Shown here in pieces: positions 27,747-38,138 of a stretch of DNA of 64,000 nucleotides. Position 1 is the stretch's first letter, and every line of letters starts with the position of its first letter. The DNA comes from DASRWD01 sp044507975 (GTDB lineage Bacteria; Deinococcota; Deinococci; Deinococcales; Trueperaceae). The translations under genes were made by a program, and so were the position numbers. The DNA is taken from positions 8,037 through 72,036 of the forward strand of contig JBIQIQ010000001.1 of assembly GCA_044507975.1 (NCBI GenBank). The letters run 5' to 3'. The notes below the pieces were generated by a model. That model did not search any database. It saw nothing but the letters and a program-made list of their open reading frames with translations, and was not told the origin of the DNA.

Positions 27747-28318
27747 GAAAGCAGCAAACCTGGTCGGTCGTCCGGGCCGCGGTAGCGGTCGTCCTGGTGG
27801 CCGGTGCCGGCATGGCGGCGGCTCAGTTCGAGGTGATCGGGACGGCGACCGGGACCTTGGACGGCGAGAACCGTACCTGGTACTTCCTCGGTTACGAGGG
27901 CGACGAGGGGCCCGACGGCACCGCCAGGCTCGAGTCCATGGCGATCGGGCCGGTCGCGTTCTACTCTCTCGACCTGCAAGGCCACGCCGAGGCGAGGTAC
28001 CTCGTGGCGGGGACGCTGTCCGTCACCGGCACGACGTGGAGCAGCCTCGAGTCTTGTCCCTGCACCTTCGACGAGAGCGAGGTCATGTACTTCAGCTCGC
28101 CGTCGATGTTCGAAGCGGTCTACCAGTCGTTGGAGTCGGAGGTGGTTATCGAGTCCATCGAGTTCGCCGACGGCGTGCCGGTGGCCCTTAGGGGTCGCTT
28201 CACCGCCTTGCTCGGCTTCATGGAGAGCGCGCTGTCGAGCGGCGGGCCGGACCCGGAGCGAGCGATCGAGGTCGCGGGTGAGTTCGCGATCGACCACGTC
28301 GTCTTCGAGGGGGAGTGA
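27743..28318 (+). CDS. Exported protein of unknown function
   Basis: A 191-residue protein with a signal peptide (WSVVRAAVAVVLVAGAGMAA, cleavage probably near AAAQF). The mature part is acidic and strand-rich, with a single CPC pair in SLESCPCTFDE. No family is recognised. It overlaps the genes on both sides by 4 bases (GTGA at each junction), so it belongs to a tightly coupled operon with the 71-residue protein and the transglutaminase-like protein. Confidence 0.65.
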   Translation: MRKQQTWSVVRAAVAVVLVAGAGMAAAQFEVIGTATGTLDGENRTWYFLGYEGDEGPDGTARLESMAIGPVAFYSLDLQGHAEARYLVAGTLSVTGTTWSSLESCPCTFDESEVMYFSSPSMFEAVYQSLESEVVIESIEFADGVPVALRGRFTALLGFMESALSSGGPDPERAIEVAGEFAIDHVVFEGE

Positions 28319-30765
28319 CCCTGCCTCGCGCGAGCGCAGGTCGCCGCGGCAGGCGTGGCCGGTACGGCGCCGACTCGTCGACCGCCAGGTCCGTGTTGCT
28401 GGCCCTGCTGTCCTTGGGGCTCGTCTTCCCGTTGGCCCCGGTCGCCGCCGCGCAAGGAGCCGTCCAAGCTGCCACGGCCGACGCGCGGCGTCAGCTAGAC
28501 GCGCTGCAGGCGCTGCTCGACCCGACGGAGTACGACGTCGACAGCTTGGCGCTCGACCTGGCGTTCGAGGAGCCCGAGACCATCGCCGCCTGGGTGGGCG
28601 AGAACGTCGACTTCGAGCTCTACGCTGGCCTCTTGAGGGGTCCACAAGGGACGTTGGTGGCCGGGGCAGGGAACGCCCTCGACCAGGCCGTGCTGCTCGC
28701 CAGGCTCTTGAACGACGTGGGCTACGAGGCGAGGGTGGCGCTCGGCGAACTACCCGCGGAGCAGGCGACGGAGCTCGTGATGAGCATGTTCGCCGGCGAC
28801 GTGCGTGTGGGGCTCGACGACGGACCGACGGCCGCCGAGGTCGCCTCGTCCCTCGCGCGAGCGACAGGCGGCGGCGCCGAGGAGGCCGCGGCCGGCCTGG
28901 CCGAGCTGAGCGAGGTGTCGCTGCAGGACCTGCCGGCTTACGCCGAAGCCTTGGAGCAGGCCGCGGCGCTCCTGGCCCAGCTGGCCCGACCCGTCGACCC
29001 CGCGGTGACGGACGAGCTCGTGGCGGAGGCCCGCGACTACGCCTGGGTCGAGTACCGGCTCAGCGAGGTCGATCCCTGGACCGCGGCCCATCCGGCCTGG
29101 CCCGCGCATGCGGCGGCGCCTTCCGTGCTCGCCGACAGCCACCTCGATGGCGAGGTCCCCGCGGAGCTGATGCATCGTCTGAGGATCGAGGTGTCGATCG
29201 AGCGCAAGCGGGGCGACGAGTTCCTCGTCGAGCCGCTGATGACCCCCTGGGAGCGGCCGGTCGCGAACCTGATCGGCCATACGCTGCTCATCGGCAACAG
29301 CCCGCTCGGGGAGGCGGGCCCCGCCGACCTCTCGCGGATCGGTGTGGAGCTCGTGGACGCGGCGTTCTTCGTGCCCGTGCTGGACGGCACCATTCCCCCT
29401 GGCGCGCAGGCCTTCGACCTGAACGGGAACCTGGTGCCCCCGCACGCGGCGGCCAGCCCGATGGCCGGCGTGTTCCAGACCGCTGCCGATCGTCTGGGAG
29501 GGGCGATCGGCGCGCTCGACACGATGGGCGGCGACGGAGCCCCCACCGAGCCTTTCGCGCTCACCGCGCAGTGGATCGACTTCGTTCTCATCGCCCCAGG
29601 CGGCGAGGAGACCAGGCACCGCCGTGCGGTCTTCGACCGACGACCGGCCGAGGGCCGCGCCGCCGGCAGCGCCGAGCTGCTCGACCGCTCCGTGCTCAAG
29701 GACGGGCTGATCACCACGTACGCCGTCATGGCCAGCAGCGGACGCTTGAACCCGTCGTTCGTGGCTTCCCAGCTCGGGGAGCAGGCCGCGTTCCACCTCG
29801 GGGTGCTCGAGCGCCTCGCCCAGGAGACCGCCGCGCGACCGGCGGGAGACGCGGCTGCCGCGCTCCTCGACCTCCTGAGCGACTACGTGCCGAAGGACCA
29901 CCTCAAGCTGATGGCCGCCTCGGACGGGATCGACGCGCAGCTCGGCGGGATCGCTTATCGGGCAGAGCCCGCGCTCTTCGCGCTCTACGGCGCGCTGACG
30001 CCGACGGAGGAGGGCACGTCTCGGTCAGGCGTCGACATCATCGCCAACGCCAAGCGGACCCTCGTGCTCGAGGGCGATGAAGTGCTCCAGGACTTCGAGG
30101 GTTCCGTCCTGGCCGGCGTGTGGGACACGGTCATCGAGCGCGAGTTCGTGGCGAGGTCCGCTGATCCTGTCGCGTCTGCGTTGGGGACCGAGCATCGGGC
30201 CGGGTACGAGCTCGTTCCCGATGGCGACACGGAGGCCCTGAAGGCGGCGGGCGCGCCCCCCGAAGCGCTGTCCGCCTTACGCAACGACATGGACAACGGC
30301 TACGCGGTCCTGCTGCCGCGCTCGGGCACGGTGGCGACGGGGGGCTTCGCCTACTGGCGAGTCGACCTCGACACTGGCGAGACGTTGGGGATGGACGCGT
30401 CCGGCCGTGGCAACGCGATGACGGAGTTCCTCTTCAGCCTCGCCGTCGGGCTCACGGTCAACGCGGCCCTGGCCGTACCCAGCCTGATCCAGTGCGCGTC
30501 CAGCTCGAACCCGCTGCTCTGCTACTGCGACGTGATCGCTTCGGGCATCCTGTTCTCGTTCCTCGGCGCGCTCCTCGGCGCGCTCTTCGCAGCGGAGCGC
30601 TTCGTAGCCGTCATCGTGACCTACACGATCGTCGACGTGACCATCATCGGCCCCGTGACGACGTTCTTCACGCCGCCCGTCTGCTCCGGCTACGCGGGCG
30701 GGGACCCAGGACGGTGGGGACAGCTGGCCGCGGCACCCGGAGGAGCGCGTTGCTTCGCCGCGTGA
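28315..30765 (+). CDS. Exported protein with cysteine-less transglutaminase-like domain and C-terminal membrane helices
   Basis: An 816-residue protein. A long basic n-region leads to a signal peptide (SVLLALLSLGLVFPLAPVAA). At about residues 80-150 a transglutaminase-like core is visible (ETIAAWVGENVDFELYAG, then GNALDQAVLLARLLNDVGYE, ARVALGEL). In active transglutaminases the position of Ala in GNALDQA is the catalytic Cys, so this one is probably inactive. The long middle (about 200-690) is not recognised. Near the C-terminus are two or three hydrophobic segments (about 700-785) with clustered cysteines (LLCYCDVI). It likely sits at the membrane with most of its mass outside. GTGA overlap with the preceding gene. 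Confidence 0.65.
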   Translation: MTLPRASAGRRGRRGRYGADSSTARSVLLALLSLGLVFPLAPVAAAQGAVQAATADARRQLDALQALLDPTEYDVDSLALDLAFEEPETIAAWVGENVDFELYAGLLRGPQGTLVAGAGNALDQAVLLARLLNDVGYEARVALGELPAEQATELVMSMFAGDVRVGLDDGPTAAEVASSLARATGGGAEEAAAGLAELSEVSLQDLPAYAEALEQAAALLAQLARPVDPAVTDELVAEARDYAWVEYRLSEVDPWTAAHPAWPAHAAAPSVLADSHLDGEVPAELMHRLRIEVSIERKRGDEFLVEPLMTPWERPVANLIGHTLLIGNSPLGEAGPADLSRIGVELVDAAFFVPVLDGTIPPGAQAFDLNGNLVPPHAAASPMAGVFQTAADRLGGAIGALDTMGGDGAPTEPFALTAQWIDFVLIAPGGEETRHRRAVFDRRPAEGRAAGSAELLDRSVLKDGLITTYAVMASSGRLNPSFVASQLGEQAAFHLGVLERLAQETAARPAGDAAAALLDLLSDYVPKDHLKLMAASDGIDAQLGGIAYRAEPALFALYGALTPTEEGTSRSGVDIIANAKRTLVLEGDEVLQDFEGSVLAGVWDTVIEREFVARSADPVASALGTEHRAGYELVPDGDTEALKAAGAPPEALSALRNDMDNGYAVLLPRSGTVATGGFAYWRVDLDTGETLGMDASGRGNAMTEFLFSLAVGLTVNAALAVPSLIQCASSSNPLLCYCDVIASGILFSFLGALLGALFAAERFVAVIVTYTIVDVTIIGPVTTFFTPPVCSGYAGGDPGRWGQLAAAPGGARCFAA

Positions 30766-33700
30766 GGTCGTCGGCCTTGCGTGCGCTCCTCGCCTCCCTG
30801 GCGGCGTCGTTGGCGACCTTGGCCATCGCCCAGCAGTGCACGCCGGAGGTCGAGCCCAACGACGCGCCCGCGCAGGCCACGCTCCTGAGCGGCGCCGGCC
30901 CCGACGCCGTCGGGGCCGCGGCCCGAGGAACGCTCGGCACCCTCTGCTTCGCCGGCGAGATCGGGAGCGGCGACCAGGACGCGTTCCTGTGGGTCGTCGA
31001 CGACGTCGCTGCCGCTCATGAGTGGGTCATCGAGGTGGAGGGGCCACGGGGCGGCCTCACGCAGTTGGATGTCCTCGCGGTCGAGTTCGCCGCGAACGGC
31101 ATGGACGTGACCCGGGCGGAGAGGCTCTTCCAGTTCGGGACGGTGGACGGACGCTCGGCCACTTCGGAGCCGTTCTTACTCGGGGAGGGCCGCTACGTCA
31201 TCGGCGTCTCGGGCGCGCAGGCCTCGGGTCAGTACGTCGCGCATCTACGCCCCTCGTCTCTGGCGGGTCGGTCGGTACCCTATCGCGAGGGACGCGTGTC
31301 CGAGGGGGCCTTCGCGGTCCACGTTCCGATAGGGGGAGGCTTCGAGGTGCCGTTCCGCTTGGACGACGAGGCGCTCGACTACCTCTGGGGCCTGGTCTTC
31401 CAGTCGGCCCTCGGGAGCGACGCGGAGCTCGTCCTGGAGGGTCCGGCCGGGGAGGTAGGTAGGCTCACGGTCGCCGGTCACCGGCCGGCACGGCTGTCGA
31501 ACCTCGGTCTGGCGCCCGGGGACTACGTCGTGCGGGTGGCGTCCGGCAGGCCGGAGGCCGGTGGTCAGGCCGTCCTCCGGCTCGAGCGGCAGGGCCGGGT
31601 GTCCGAAGGCGTCGAGGTCGAGCCGAACGACCGGCCGGACGAGGCGACGCTGTTCCGGCTCGGCGGCGAGATGCGGGGCGTGGCCGACGGCACCGATCAC
31701 TTCCGCGTCGACGTCGGCACCGACGAGGCGGGTTCGGTGTGGGACCTGCACCTCGAGGCGGCCGCGGAGGTCAGGCTCCGGATACTGGGTCCCAACGGCG
31801 AGCTGCTGCAGGAGCGCCGCGGGACGAGCGGCACGTCGCCAGGGCTTCACCTCGAGGAAGGCGCCTACGTGCTCGTCATCTCCGGTACCGGAGACGCGCC
31901 TTACACGCTGTCCTGGCGTCGCGGCCAACCGTCCGCGGACGGCTTCGAGAGAGAGCCGAACGACCTCGTGACGGGCGCCACGCTCCTGGGGCCCGACATG
32001 CAGGCCCGGGGTGAGCTGCGGCCTCAGGACGTCGACTTCTACCTGCTCGAGGTCGCCGGCGGAGCCCAGCGGTTCCGCCTCCAGCTGGTGGGGCGGGGCG
32101 TGGAGGAGTTGGCGCTCTACGACGCCGGGGGCGCCAGACAGGCGCGCGCGACCGGAGACGGACGCATACGGCTCGACGACGTCGTGCTCCTGCCAGGCTC
32201 TCACCTGGTTCGCGTCTCGGGTGGGGAGGGCGAGTACGCGCTGCGGGCGCTGGTGCTCGGTCCGGCGCCGGATCTGGCTTCGCCTGCCGACGCCCCCGAC
32301 GTCGACGATCCGCTCGCCCCAGCCCCGGCGCGTGTGCCAGAGGACGAGTCGCCGGACGAGGCGGCCGCCGATCCGGCGGCGGCGGCTCTGCCGGGCTTGC
32401 CGCCGCCGCCGCCCGGCGTGCTGGAGAGTGAGCCCAACGACGACTCCTCGCGGGCCGACCGACTGCGGCACGGCGCGGTGCACGTGGGTCGCCTGGCGTC
32501 GCCGGACGACGATGACCGCTACCGCTTCCACCTCGCCACCAGCCAGTACGTGCGCCTCGAGCTGCAGCCTGCCGAGGGGGAGACCGGTTGGCGCATGGCC
32601 CTGGACGGGACGTCCTACCACCCCGTGCGAGCCGACGGCGGCGGCATCGTCGTCGCGGAGGAGTGGCTCCTCGCCGGCGACCACGAGGTGCGCCTGAGCG
32701 GAAGCTGGGTGCCCGCTACGCCCACGGGCTACTACCAGCTGCGCCTCGTCGCCCTGGGCGCGCTGGGCGGGCCGGCGGACCACGAGCCGAACGACACGCC
32801 TGAGACCGCGAGCAGCTTGCCAGCCGACCTGCGCCTGACAGGGCGCGTGGGCGAGCGCAGCAACAGGGACGTCTACCGCCTGCCCACGTTCGGCGAGGAG
32901 ACCGTCATGCGGACGATGGTGTCCGCCGACGAGGGGGTGGGCTTCGAGGCCCTCGTCGGTGGGCGGAGCGTGCGGTTGGAGCCCGACGACGGCGGTGCCC
33001 TCACCCTGGCGCTGCCAGCGGGCGAGGAGGCCTACCTGCGCGTCTCCGGGCGGGGCGTGTACCGAGCCGAGCTGGAGTTCTCCTCCACGCCGGGCGCGGA
33101 CTGGCTCGTGCCGGCGCGGGAGACAGGTGAGATCGAGGCGGCGCTCTCGCTCGCGGTCGAGGAGGTCGCGGCGTACTGGCATGACGGCCAGGTGGTGACG
33201 GGGACGCTCACCCTGAGGAACAACACCGAGCGCGAGCTCGCGCCCACCTTGGCTTCGTCCGTCACCGTGCCGAGCGCGGCGGTCGAGCTCTCGGAGAGCA
33301 CCACGTTGCCGCCGGGTGCGGTGATAGAGGTCCCGGTCAGGGTCCGCCTGCCCTCCGACATGTCGGACCAGGCACCGGTAGGGCTGCAGGTGTCCGCCGC
33401 GACCGGCTCCGCAGAGGCCGTCGCGAGCGCGGACGTCGCCCCCCGTTGCGAGGTCGCCCCGGTGTCGCCGTTCCCCTTCTGGCGAGTGCCCGATCGCATG
33501 CTGGGACGCCCGAACGTCCTGCTGGCCGCCCTGGGAGCGTCGGTGCCGGACGGCACGGAACCGCACAGCCGCGACAGGTTCCTGAACGACGGCAGGACGA
33601 CCGTCTCGAGCGGTGGCTGGGTCGCCCCGGACCACGCGCCCACGTTCCGCCTTGCCGGCGACGAGCCCGTCGCCCTCATCGGCACGGTACTGAACCCCTC

Positions 33701-36128
33701 GTCAGACGCGAGCTCCGACCGCCAGCTCAGGCGCTTCCGGATCGAGACGTCCCTCGACGGCGTCACGTACGAGCCGGTGTTCGAGGCCGAGCTCACCGCG
33801 TCGAGGGTCGACCAGGCGTTCACGTTCGACCAGCCGGTCTTGGCCCGCTACGCACGCCTGGTCGGTGTCGACTCGCATGGCGGCCGACCAGAGGCCTACG
33901 TCGGCGAGTGGAAGCTCATCGCCGACGACCTCGCGCGCTTCTCCGGTCGTGACCTCGCGACCCCTGAGCTGGGGGGTCGCGTCGTGTGGTCTCGGCCGCT
34001 TCTCGCCGGGGACGACATCAGGGACGTCCTGGCGGGCGACGGCTCGATGAGCTGGTTGGACGCCCGAGGTCACGAGGCCTACAGCCTGGCGCTCGGCTTC
34101 CTCAACGGCAGGGCGGCGCTGGTGAGCGCGCTCTCGCTCACCCAGCCGGACGTCTCCGCCGAGCAGCTCTTCGACAGCGTCGAGGTGGCAGTGAGCACGT
34201 CGGGCGCAGCCGGCCCTTGGCAACCGCTGACGGCTGGCGAGCTCGGTGCCGCCGGCGAGACCACGGACCTCCTCCTGACGGAGCCGGTCTGGGCTCGGTA
34301 CCTGCGGCTCACCTTCCCCACGAGGGAAGGTGACCGCTACTACTACTCGCCGCGCGACCTCACCGTTCTCGAGGCCCCGGTGGAAGGCGGCTACCTCTCG
34401 GTGCTATCCGAGTGGGGCACCGACGCCACCGTCGGGCCGTACGAGCTGCTGTTCGGCGGCGAGGTAGCGGCGCAGTCGTCGGAGACCGAGGGCGGCGACA
34501 CAGCCGACGAGGCGACTACGCTCGTCGCGGGCGTCGAGGTCACCGGCAGCGTCGCTGTGGCCGAGGACGTCGACTGGTACCGGATCACCGTGCCGGCTGG
34601 GGAGAACCACCTCACGGTGCGGCTGTCTGGAGACCCCAGCATCGCCTACCTCTACGAGCTGACGGATGGTGACGGCGCGGCGGTGCCGTTCTCGGCGGAG
34701 GAGGACGGCGAAGACGTGGTGCTCTCGGCGTTCGTGGAGCCAGGGGACTACCTGCTCAAGCTCGAGGAGCCCAAGCGCACGGTGATCTTCGCCTGGGACA
34801 CGAGCGGCTCGGTGAGCCCGTACCAGGCGATCACCTACGCCTCGCTCGCGAGCTTCGCGCAGGAGGTGGACCCCGCGAGGGAGGCCGTGCAGCTGCTCGC
34901 GTTCAACGATCCGGCGCCGGTGTGGCTCCTGCCGTACTGGTCGAGCGACCCGGAGCGGGTGCAGCGCGCGCTCACGGACTGGGACAGGGGCGCGGACTCC
35001 AGCAACTCCGAGCTGGCCCTGCTGACCGCTACCGAGGCGCTGCGCGACCGCGACGGCACCAAGGCCGTCCTGTTCATCACCGACGCCGAGACCGGCGGCT
35101 ACGGGCTCACGGACGACCTGTGGGCCGCGCTCGAGGCGGTGCGCCCGCGCGTGTTCACCTTCGAGATCAGCTCCAGCGGGAACGAGTACCCGCAGCAGCT
35201 CATGCAGGGTTGGGCGGGTGTGAACGCCGGCGTCTACCAGATGGCCCGCGGCGTGGGCGACTTCGACTCCGGCTTCGCGCGCGCCTCGTGCCTGCTGCGG
35301 AGGCCCAAGCGCTACGCCGTGACGGTCACGACGGCTACCGTCGCTCCGCCCGGACCGGGCACCCTCAGCGTCCTGCAGGACGCGAACGCCGGCCAGGGCG
35401 CGGTGCACGTGATCTTCGACGCCTCTGGCTCGATGGGCCAGGCGCTGCCGAGCGGCGAGCCGCGCATCGCCGCCGCCAGGCGCGCGCTCGAAGACCTCGT
35501 CGGCAGCGTGCTCGACGACCAGACCCCCTTTTCCCTGCGGGCCTTCGGACATGTCGCTCCGAACTCCTGCGAGACCCGGCTCGACGTCCCGCTGGGCCCG
35601 TTGGACAGGCAGGCGGCCCTGGCGGCCGTGCGCGCCATCGAGCCCAAGCTCCTGTCGCAGACCGCCATCGCTGCTTCGCTGCTGTCGGCCGTCGACGACC
35701 TGTCCCGGGCCGCCGGTCCGCGCACCGTCATCTTGATCACGGATGGGCAGGAGTCCTGCGGTGGCGACCCGGCCGCGGCGGCGGCCCAGCTGAGGGAAGG
35801 GGGCGACGTGACGATCGCCATCGTCTCCCTGGCTCTAGGAGAGGAGGGCCTCGACGCCTTCGAGGGCCTGGCGGCCGCGATCGAGGCCACGTACGTCGAC
35901 GTCGGCTCGTTCGAGGGCCTGCAGGAGGCGATCGCCGCGGCCCTCGAGCCCGCGTTCGAGGTCTACGCAGCGAACGGCGAGCTCGTCGCTGCAGGGCGGG
36001 TCGGCGACAGCGTGGAGCTGGCGATGGGCGTCTACCAGGTCCGCGTGCTCACGTCGCCCGTGCAGGTCTTCGAGTCGGTGGTGGTGCCGGGGGACGGCCA
36101 TGTCCAGCTGGTCGCCGGGATGCGGTAG
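30750..36128 (+). CDS. Giant secreted protein: PPC repeats, discoidin-like domains and two VWA domains
   Basis: About 1,792 residues with a signal peptide (ALRALLASLAASLATLAIAQ). Five pre-peptidase C-terminal-like units are marked by EPND at about residues 34, 290, 401, 560 and 678, with a degenerate sixth near 1247. Residues about 930-1060 and 1077-1213 look like F5/8-type C (discoidin-like) beta domains. Two von Willebrand A domains follow, with MIDAS motifs DTSGS at residue 1350 and DASGS at 1557 and the second-site patterns LFITDAETGG and LITDGQESCGG. It is probably an adhesive, metal-binding surface protein. TTG 30750 has GGAGGA at 5-base spacing; GTG 30762 would restore the GTGA overlap seen upstream but has poor spacing. 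Confidence 0.75.
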   Translation: MLRRVRSSALRALLASLAASLATLAIAQQCTPEVEPNDAPAQATLLSGAGPDAVGAAARGTLGTLCFAGEIGSGDQDAFLWVVDDVAAAHEWVIEVEGPRGGLTQLDVLAVEFAANGMDVTRAERLFQFGTVDGRSATSEPFLLGEGRYVIGVSGAQASGQYVAHLRPSSLAGRSVPYREGRVSEGAFAVHVPIGGGFEVPFRLDDEALDYLWGLVFQSALGSDAELVLEGPAGEVGRLTVAGHRPARLSNLGLAPGDYVVRVASGRPEAGGQAVLRLERQGRVSEGVEVEPNDRPDEATLFRLGGEMRGVADGTDHFRVDVGTDEAGSVWDLHLEAAAEVRLRILGPNGELLQERRGTSGTSPGLHLEEGAYVLVISGTGDAPYTLSWRRGQPSADGFEREPNDLVTGATLLGPDMQARGELRPQDVDFYLLEVAGGAQRFRLQLVGRGVEELALYDAGGARQARATGDGRIRLDDVVLLPGSHLVRVSGGEGEYALRALVLGPAPDLASPADAPDVDDPLAPAPARVPEDESPDEAAADPAAAALPGLPPPPPGVLESEPNDDSSRADRLRHGAVHVGRLASPDDDDRYRFHLATSQYVRLELQPAEGETGWRMALDGTSYHPVRADGGGIVVAEEWLLAGDHEVRLSGSWVPATPTGYYQLRLVALGALGGPADHEPNDTPETASSLPADLRLTGRVGERSNRDVYRLPTFGEETVMRTMVSADEGVGFEALVGGRSVRLEPDDGGALTLALPAGEEAYLRVSGRGVYRAELEFSSTPGADWLVPARETGEIEAALSLAVEEVAAYWHDGQVVTGTLTLRNNTERELAPTLASSVTVPSAAVELSESTTLPPGAVIEVPVRVRLPSDMSDQAPVGLQVSAATGSAEAVASADVAPRCEVAPVSPFPFWRVPDRMLGRPNVLLAALGASVPDGTEPHSRDRFLNDGRTTVSSGGWVAPDHAPTFRLAGDEPVALIGTVLNPSSDASSDRQLRRFRIETSLDGVTYEPVFEAELTASRVDQAFTFDQPVLARYARLVGVDSHGGRPEAYVGEWKLIADDLARFSGRDLATPELGGRVVWSRPLLAGDDIRDVLAGDGSMSWLDARGHEAYSLALGFLNGRAALVSALSLTQPDVSAEQLFDSVEVAVSTSGAAGPWQPLTAGELGAAGETTDLLLTEPVWARYLRLTFPTREGDRYYYSPRDLTVLEAPVEGGYLSVLSEWGTDATVGPYELLFGGEVAAQSSETEGGDTADEATTLVAGVEVTGSVAVAEDVDWYRITVPAGENHLTVRLSGDPSIAYLYELTDGDGAAVPFSAEEDGEDVVLSAFVEPGDYLLKLEEPKRTVIFAWDTSGSVSPYQAITYASLASFAQEVDPAREAVQLLAFNDPAPVWLLPYWSSDPERVQRALTDWDRGADSSNSELALLTATEALRDRDGTKAVLFITDAETGGYGLTDDLWAALEAVRPRVFTFEISSSGNEYPQQLMQGWAGVNAGVYQMARGVGDFDSGFARASCLLRRPKRYAVTVTTATVAPPGPGTLSVLQDANAGQGAVHVIFDASGSMGQALPSGEPRIAAARRALEDLVGSVLDDQTPFSLRAFGHVAPNSCETRLDVPLGPLDRQAALAAVRAIEPKLLSQTAIAASLLSAVDDLSRAAGPRTVILITDGQESCGGDPAAAAAQLREGGDVTIAIVSLALGEEGLDAFEGLAAAIEATYVDVGSFEGLQEAIAAALEPAFEVYAANGELVAAGRVGDSVELAMGVYQVRVLTSPVQVFESVVVPGDGHVQLVAGMR

Positions 36129-36131
36129 GCG

Positions 36132-36137
36132 TACGCT
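36132..36137 (+). promoter_or_regulatory. Leaderless -10 element of the M20 amidohydrolase
   Basis: TACGCT 6 bases before ATG 36144, giving this gene its own promoter only 3 bases after the giant protein's stop. Confidence 0.6.
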
Positions 36138-36143
36138 GGCGCG

Positions 36144-37319
<1,176 letters not shown>

Positions 37320-37342
37320 GACGAATGGCCAGTTAGCTAGTG

Positions 37343-37371
37343 GACGGGGCCCGCGTAGAGCCGGCCCCGTC
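37343..37371. terminator. Convergent stem-loop, possible bidirectional terminator
   Basis: A perfect 9-bp stem (GACGGGGCC with GGCCCCGTC) with an 11-base loop, in the 67-base gap between the convergent M20 amidohydrolase and CsgG-like genes. No T run on either strand. Confidence 0.5.
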
Positions 37372-37386
37372 GTCCAGTCCCCTGGC

Positions 37387-38043
37387 TCAGAAGGCAGAGC
37401 GCAGCGCCGCGACGACCTCAGTGACCGCCGTCTGAGCCGCGTCCGCGAGCAGCGGCCCCACGGTGGGGTCGTCGTAACGGATGGTGCCGAGCTGCGGGAT
37501 GCGGGAGACGGCGATGTTCGGGCTGCTAGCGGTGCCCGCACCGGTCATCGAGACGACGACCTCGCCGGTGATGATGTCGGTCGCCCTGACGTCGACCTCT
37601 ACGTGCGCCCGCGTCTCGCCCAGGCTGATGCCGAAGAGGCTCGCACCGGGCTCGGCGATGGTGGCCCTTGTGACGGTGCCGGTGATGACGTAGCCCGCTC
37701 CCGCGGCCCGCGCCAGTGACACCGGGTCCATCGACTCGAGCCCCTGGGCCTGCATGATCGTGATGAGCTCGCTGCGCTCGACCACCACGTAGCAGCCTGA
37801 TTCCTTGAGGAGGGTGATGAGGCGCGCCGAGGCCGCGTCCTCGACCCCCACCACGGTCGTACCGAACTGGGCGGTGGTGTTCTCGAAGTCGACGACGGCG
37901 ACCGTCGGGGGCGGCGTCTGCACGCAAGCCGCCGGCAGGGCCGGCTCCGAACCGGGACCGCTCGTGGACGCAGTGGGCGCGCAGGCCGCCATGACCATCG
38001 CGGCGACGGCGACCGCCGACGCGAAGAGCCTTCGTTCTCTCAT
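37387..38043 (-). CDS. CsgG-like lipoprotein
   Basis: A 218-residue lipoprotein: signal MRERRLFASAVAVAAMVMAAC with the lipobox cysteine at residue 21, then a Pro/Ser linker. The body resembles the CsgG/curli-secretion fold (TVAVVDFENTTAQFGTTVVG, LITLLKESGCYVVVERSEL, YVITGTVTRATI, VEVDVRATDIITGEVV). Members can form outer-membrane pores or periplasmic sensors of envelope state; no curli subunit genes are near. GGAGGA precedes the start at good spacing. Upstream are a TAGCAT -10 box and a direct repeat. Confidence 0.82.
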   Translation of the reverse strand: MRERRLFASAVAVAAMVMAACAPTASTSGPGSEPALPAACVQTPPPTVAVVDFENTTAQFGTTVVGVEDAASARLITLLKESGCYVVVERSELITIMQAQGLESMDPVSLARAAGAGYVITGTVTRATIAEPGASLFGISLGETRAHVEVDVRATDIITGEVVVSMTGAGTASSPNIAVSRIPQLGTIRYDDPTVGPLLADAAQTAVTEVVAALRSAF

Positions 38044-38085
38044 CGTTCCTCCTTCGGCCGCTCGGACGGGACCGGGGCTACGACG

Positions 38086-38117
38086 ATGCTAGCCGAGGGG
38101 CGTCAACGTGCCGTCAA
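38086..38117 (-). promoter_or_regulatory. Promoter with TTGACG direct repeat upstream of the CsgG-like gene
   Basis: On the minus strand TTGACG occurs twice (38112-38117 and 38101-38106) with start-to-start spacing of 11 bases, one helical turn, and TAGCAT (38086-38091) begins 10 bases further on. This layout is typical of a response-regulator site replacing a -35 box. Confidence 0.45.
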
Positions 38118-38138
38118 CACCGTGCCGGGCGAGGGAAG

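Noticed and set aside
30762..30764. GTG start for the giant VWA protein
   Set aside because: Kept as an alternative: it would give the GTGA overlap used by the upstream genes, but the only Shine-Dalgarno (30739-30744) is 17 bases away, compared with 5 bases from TTG 30750.
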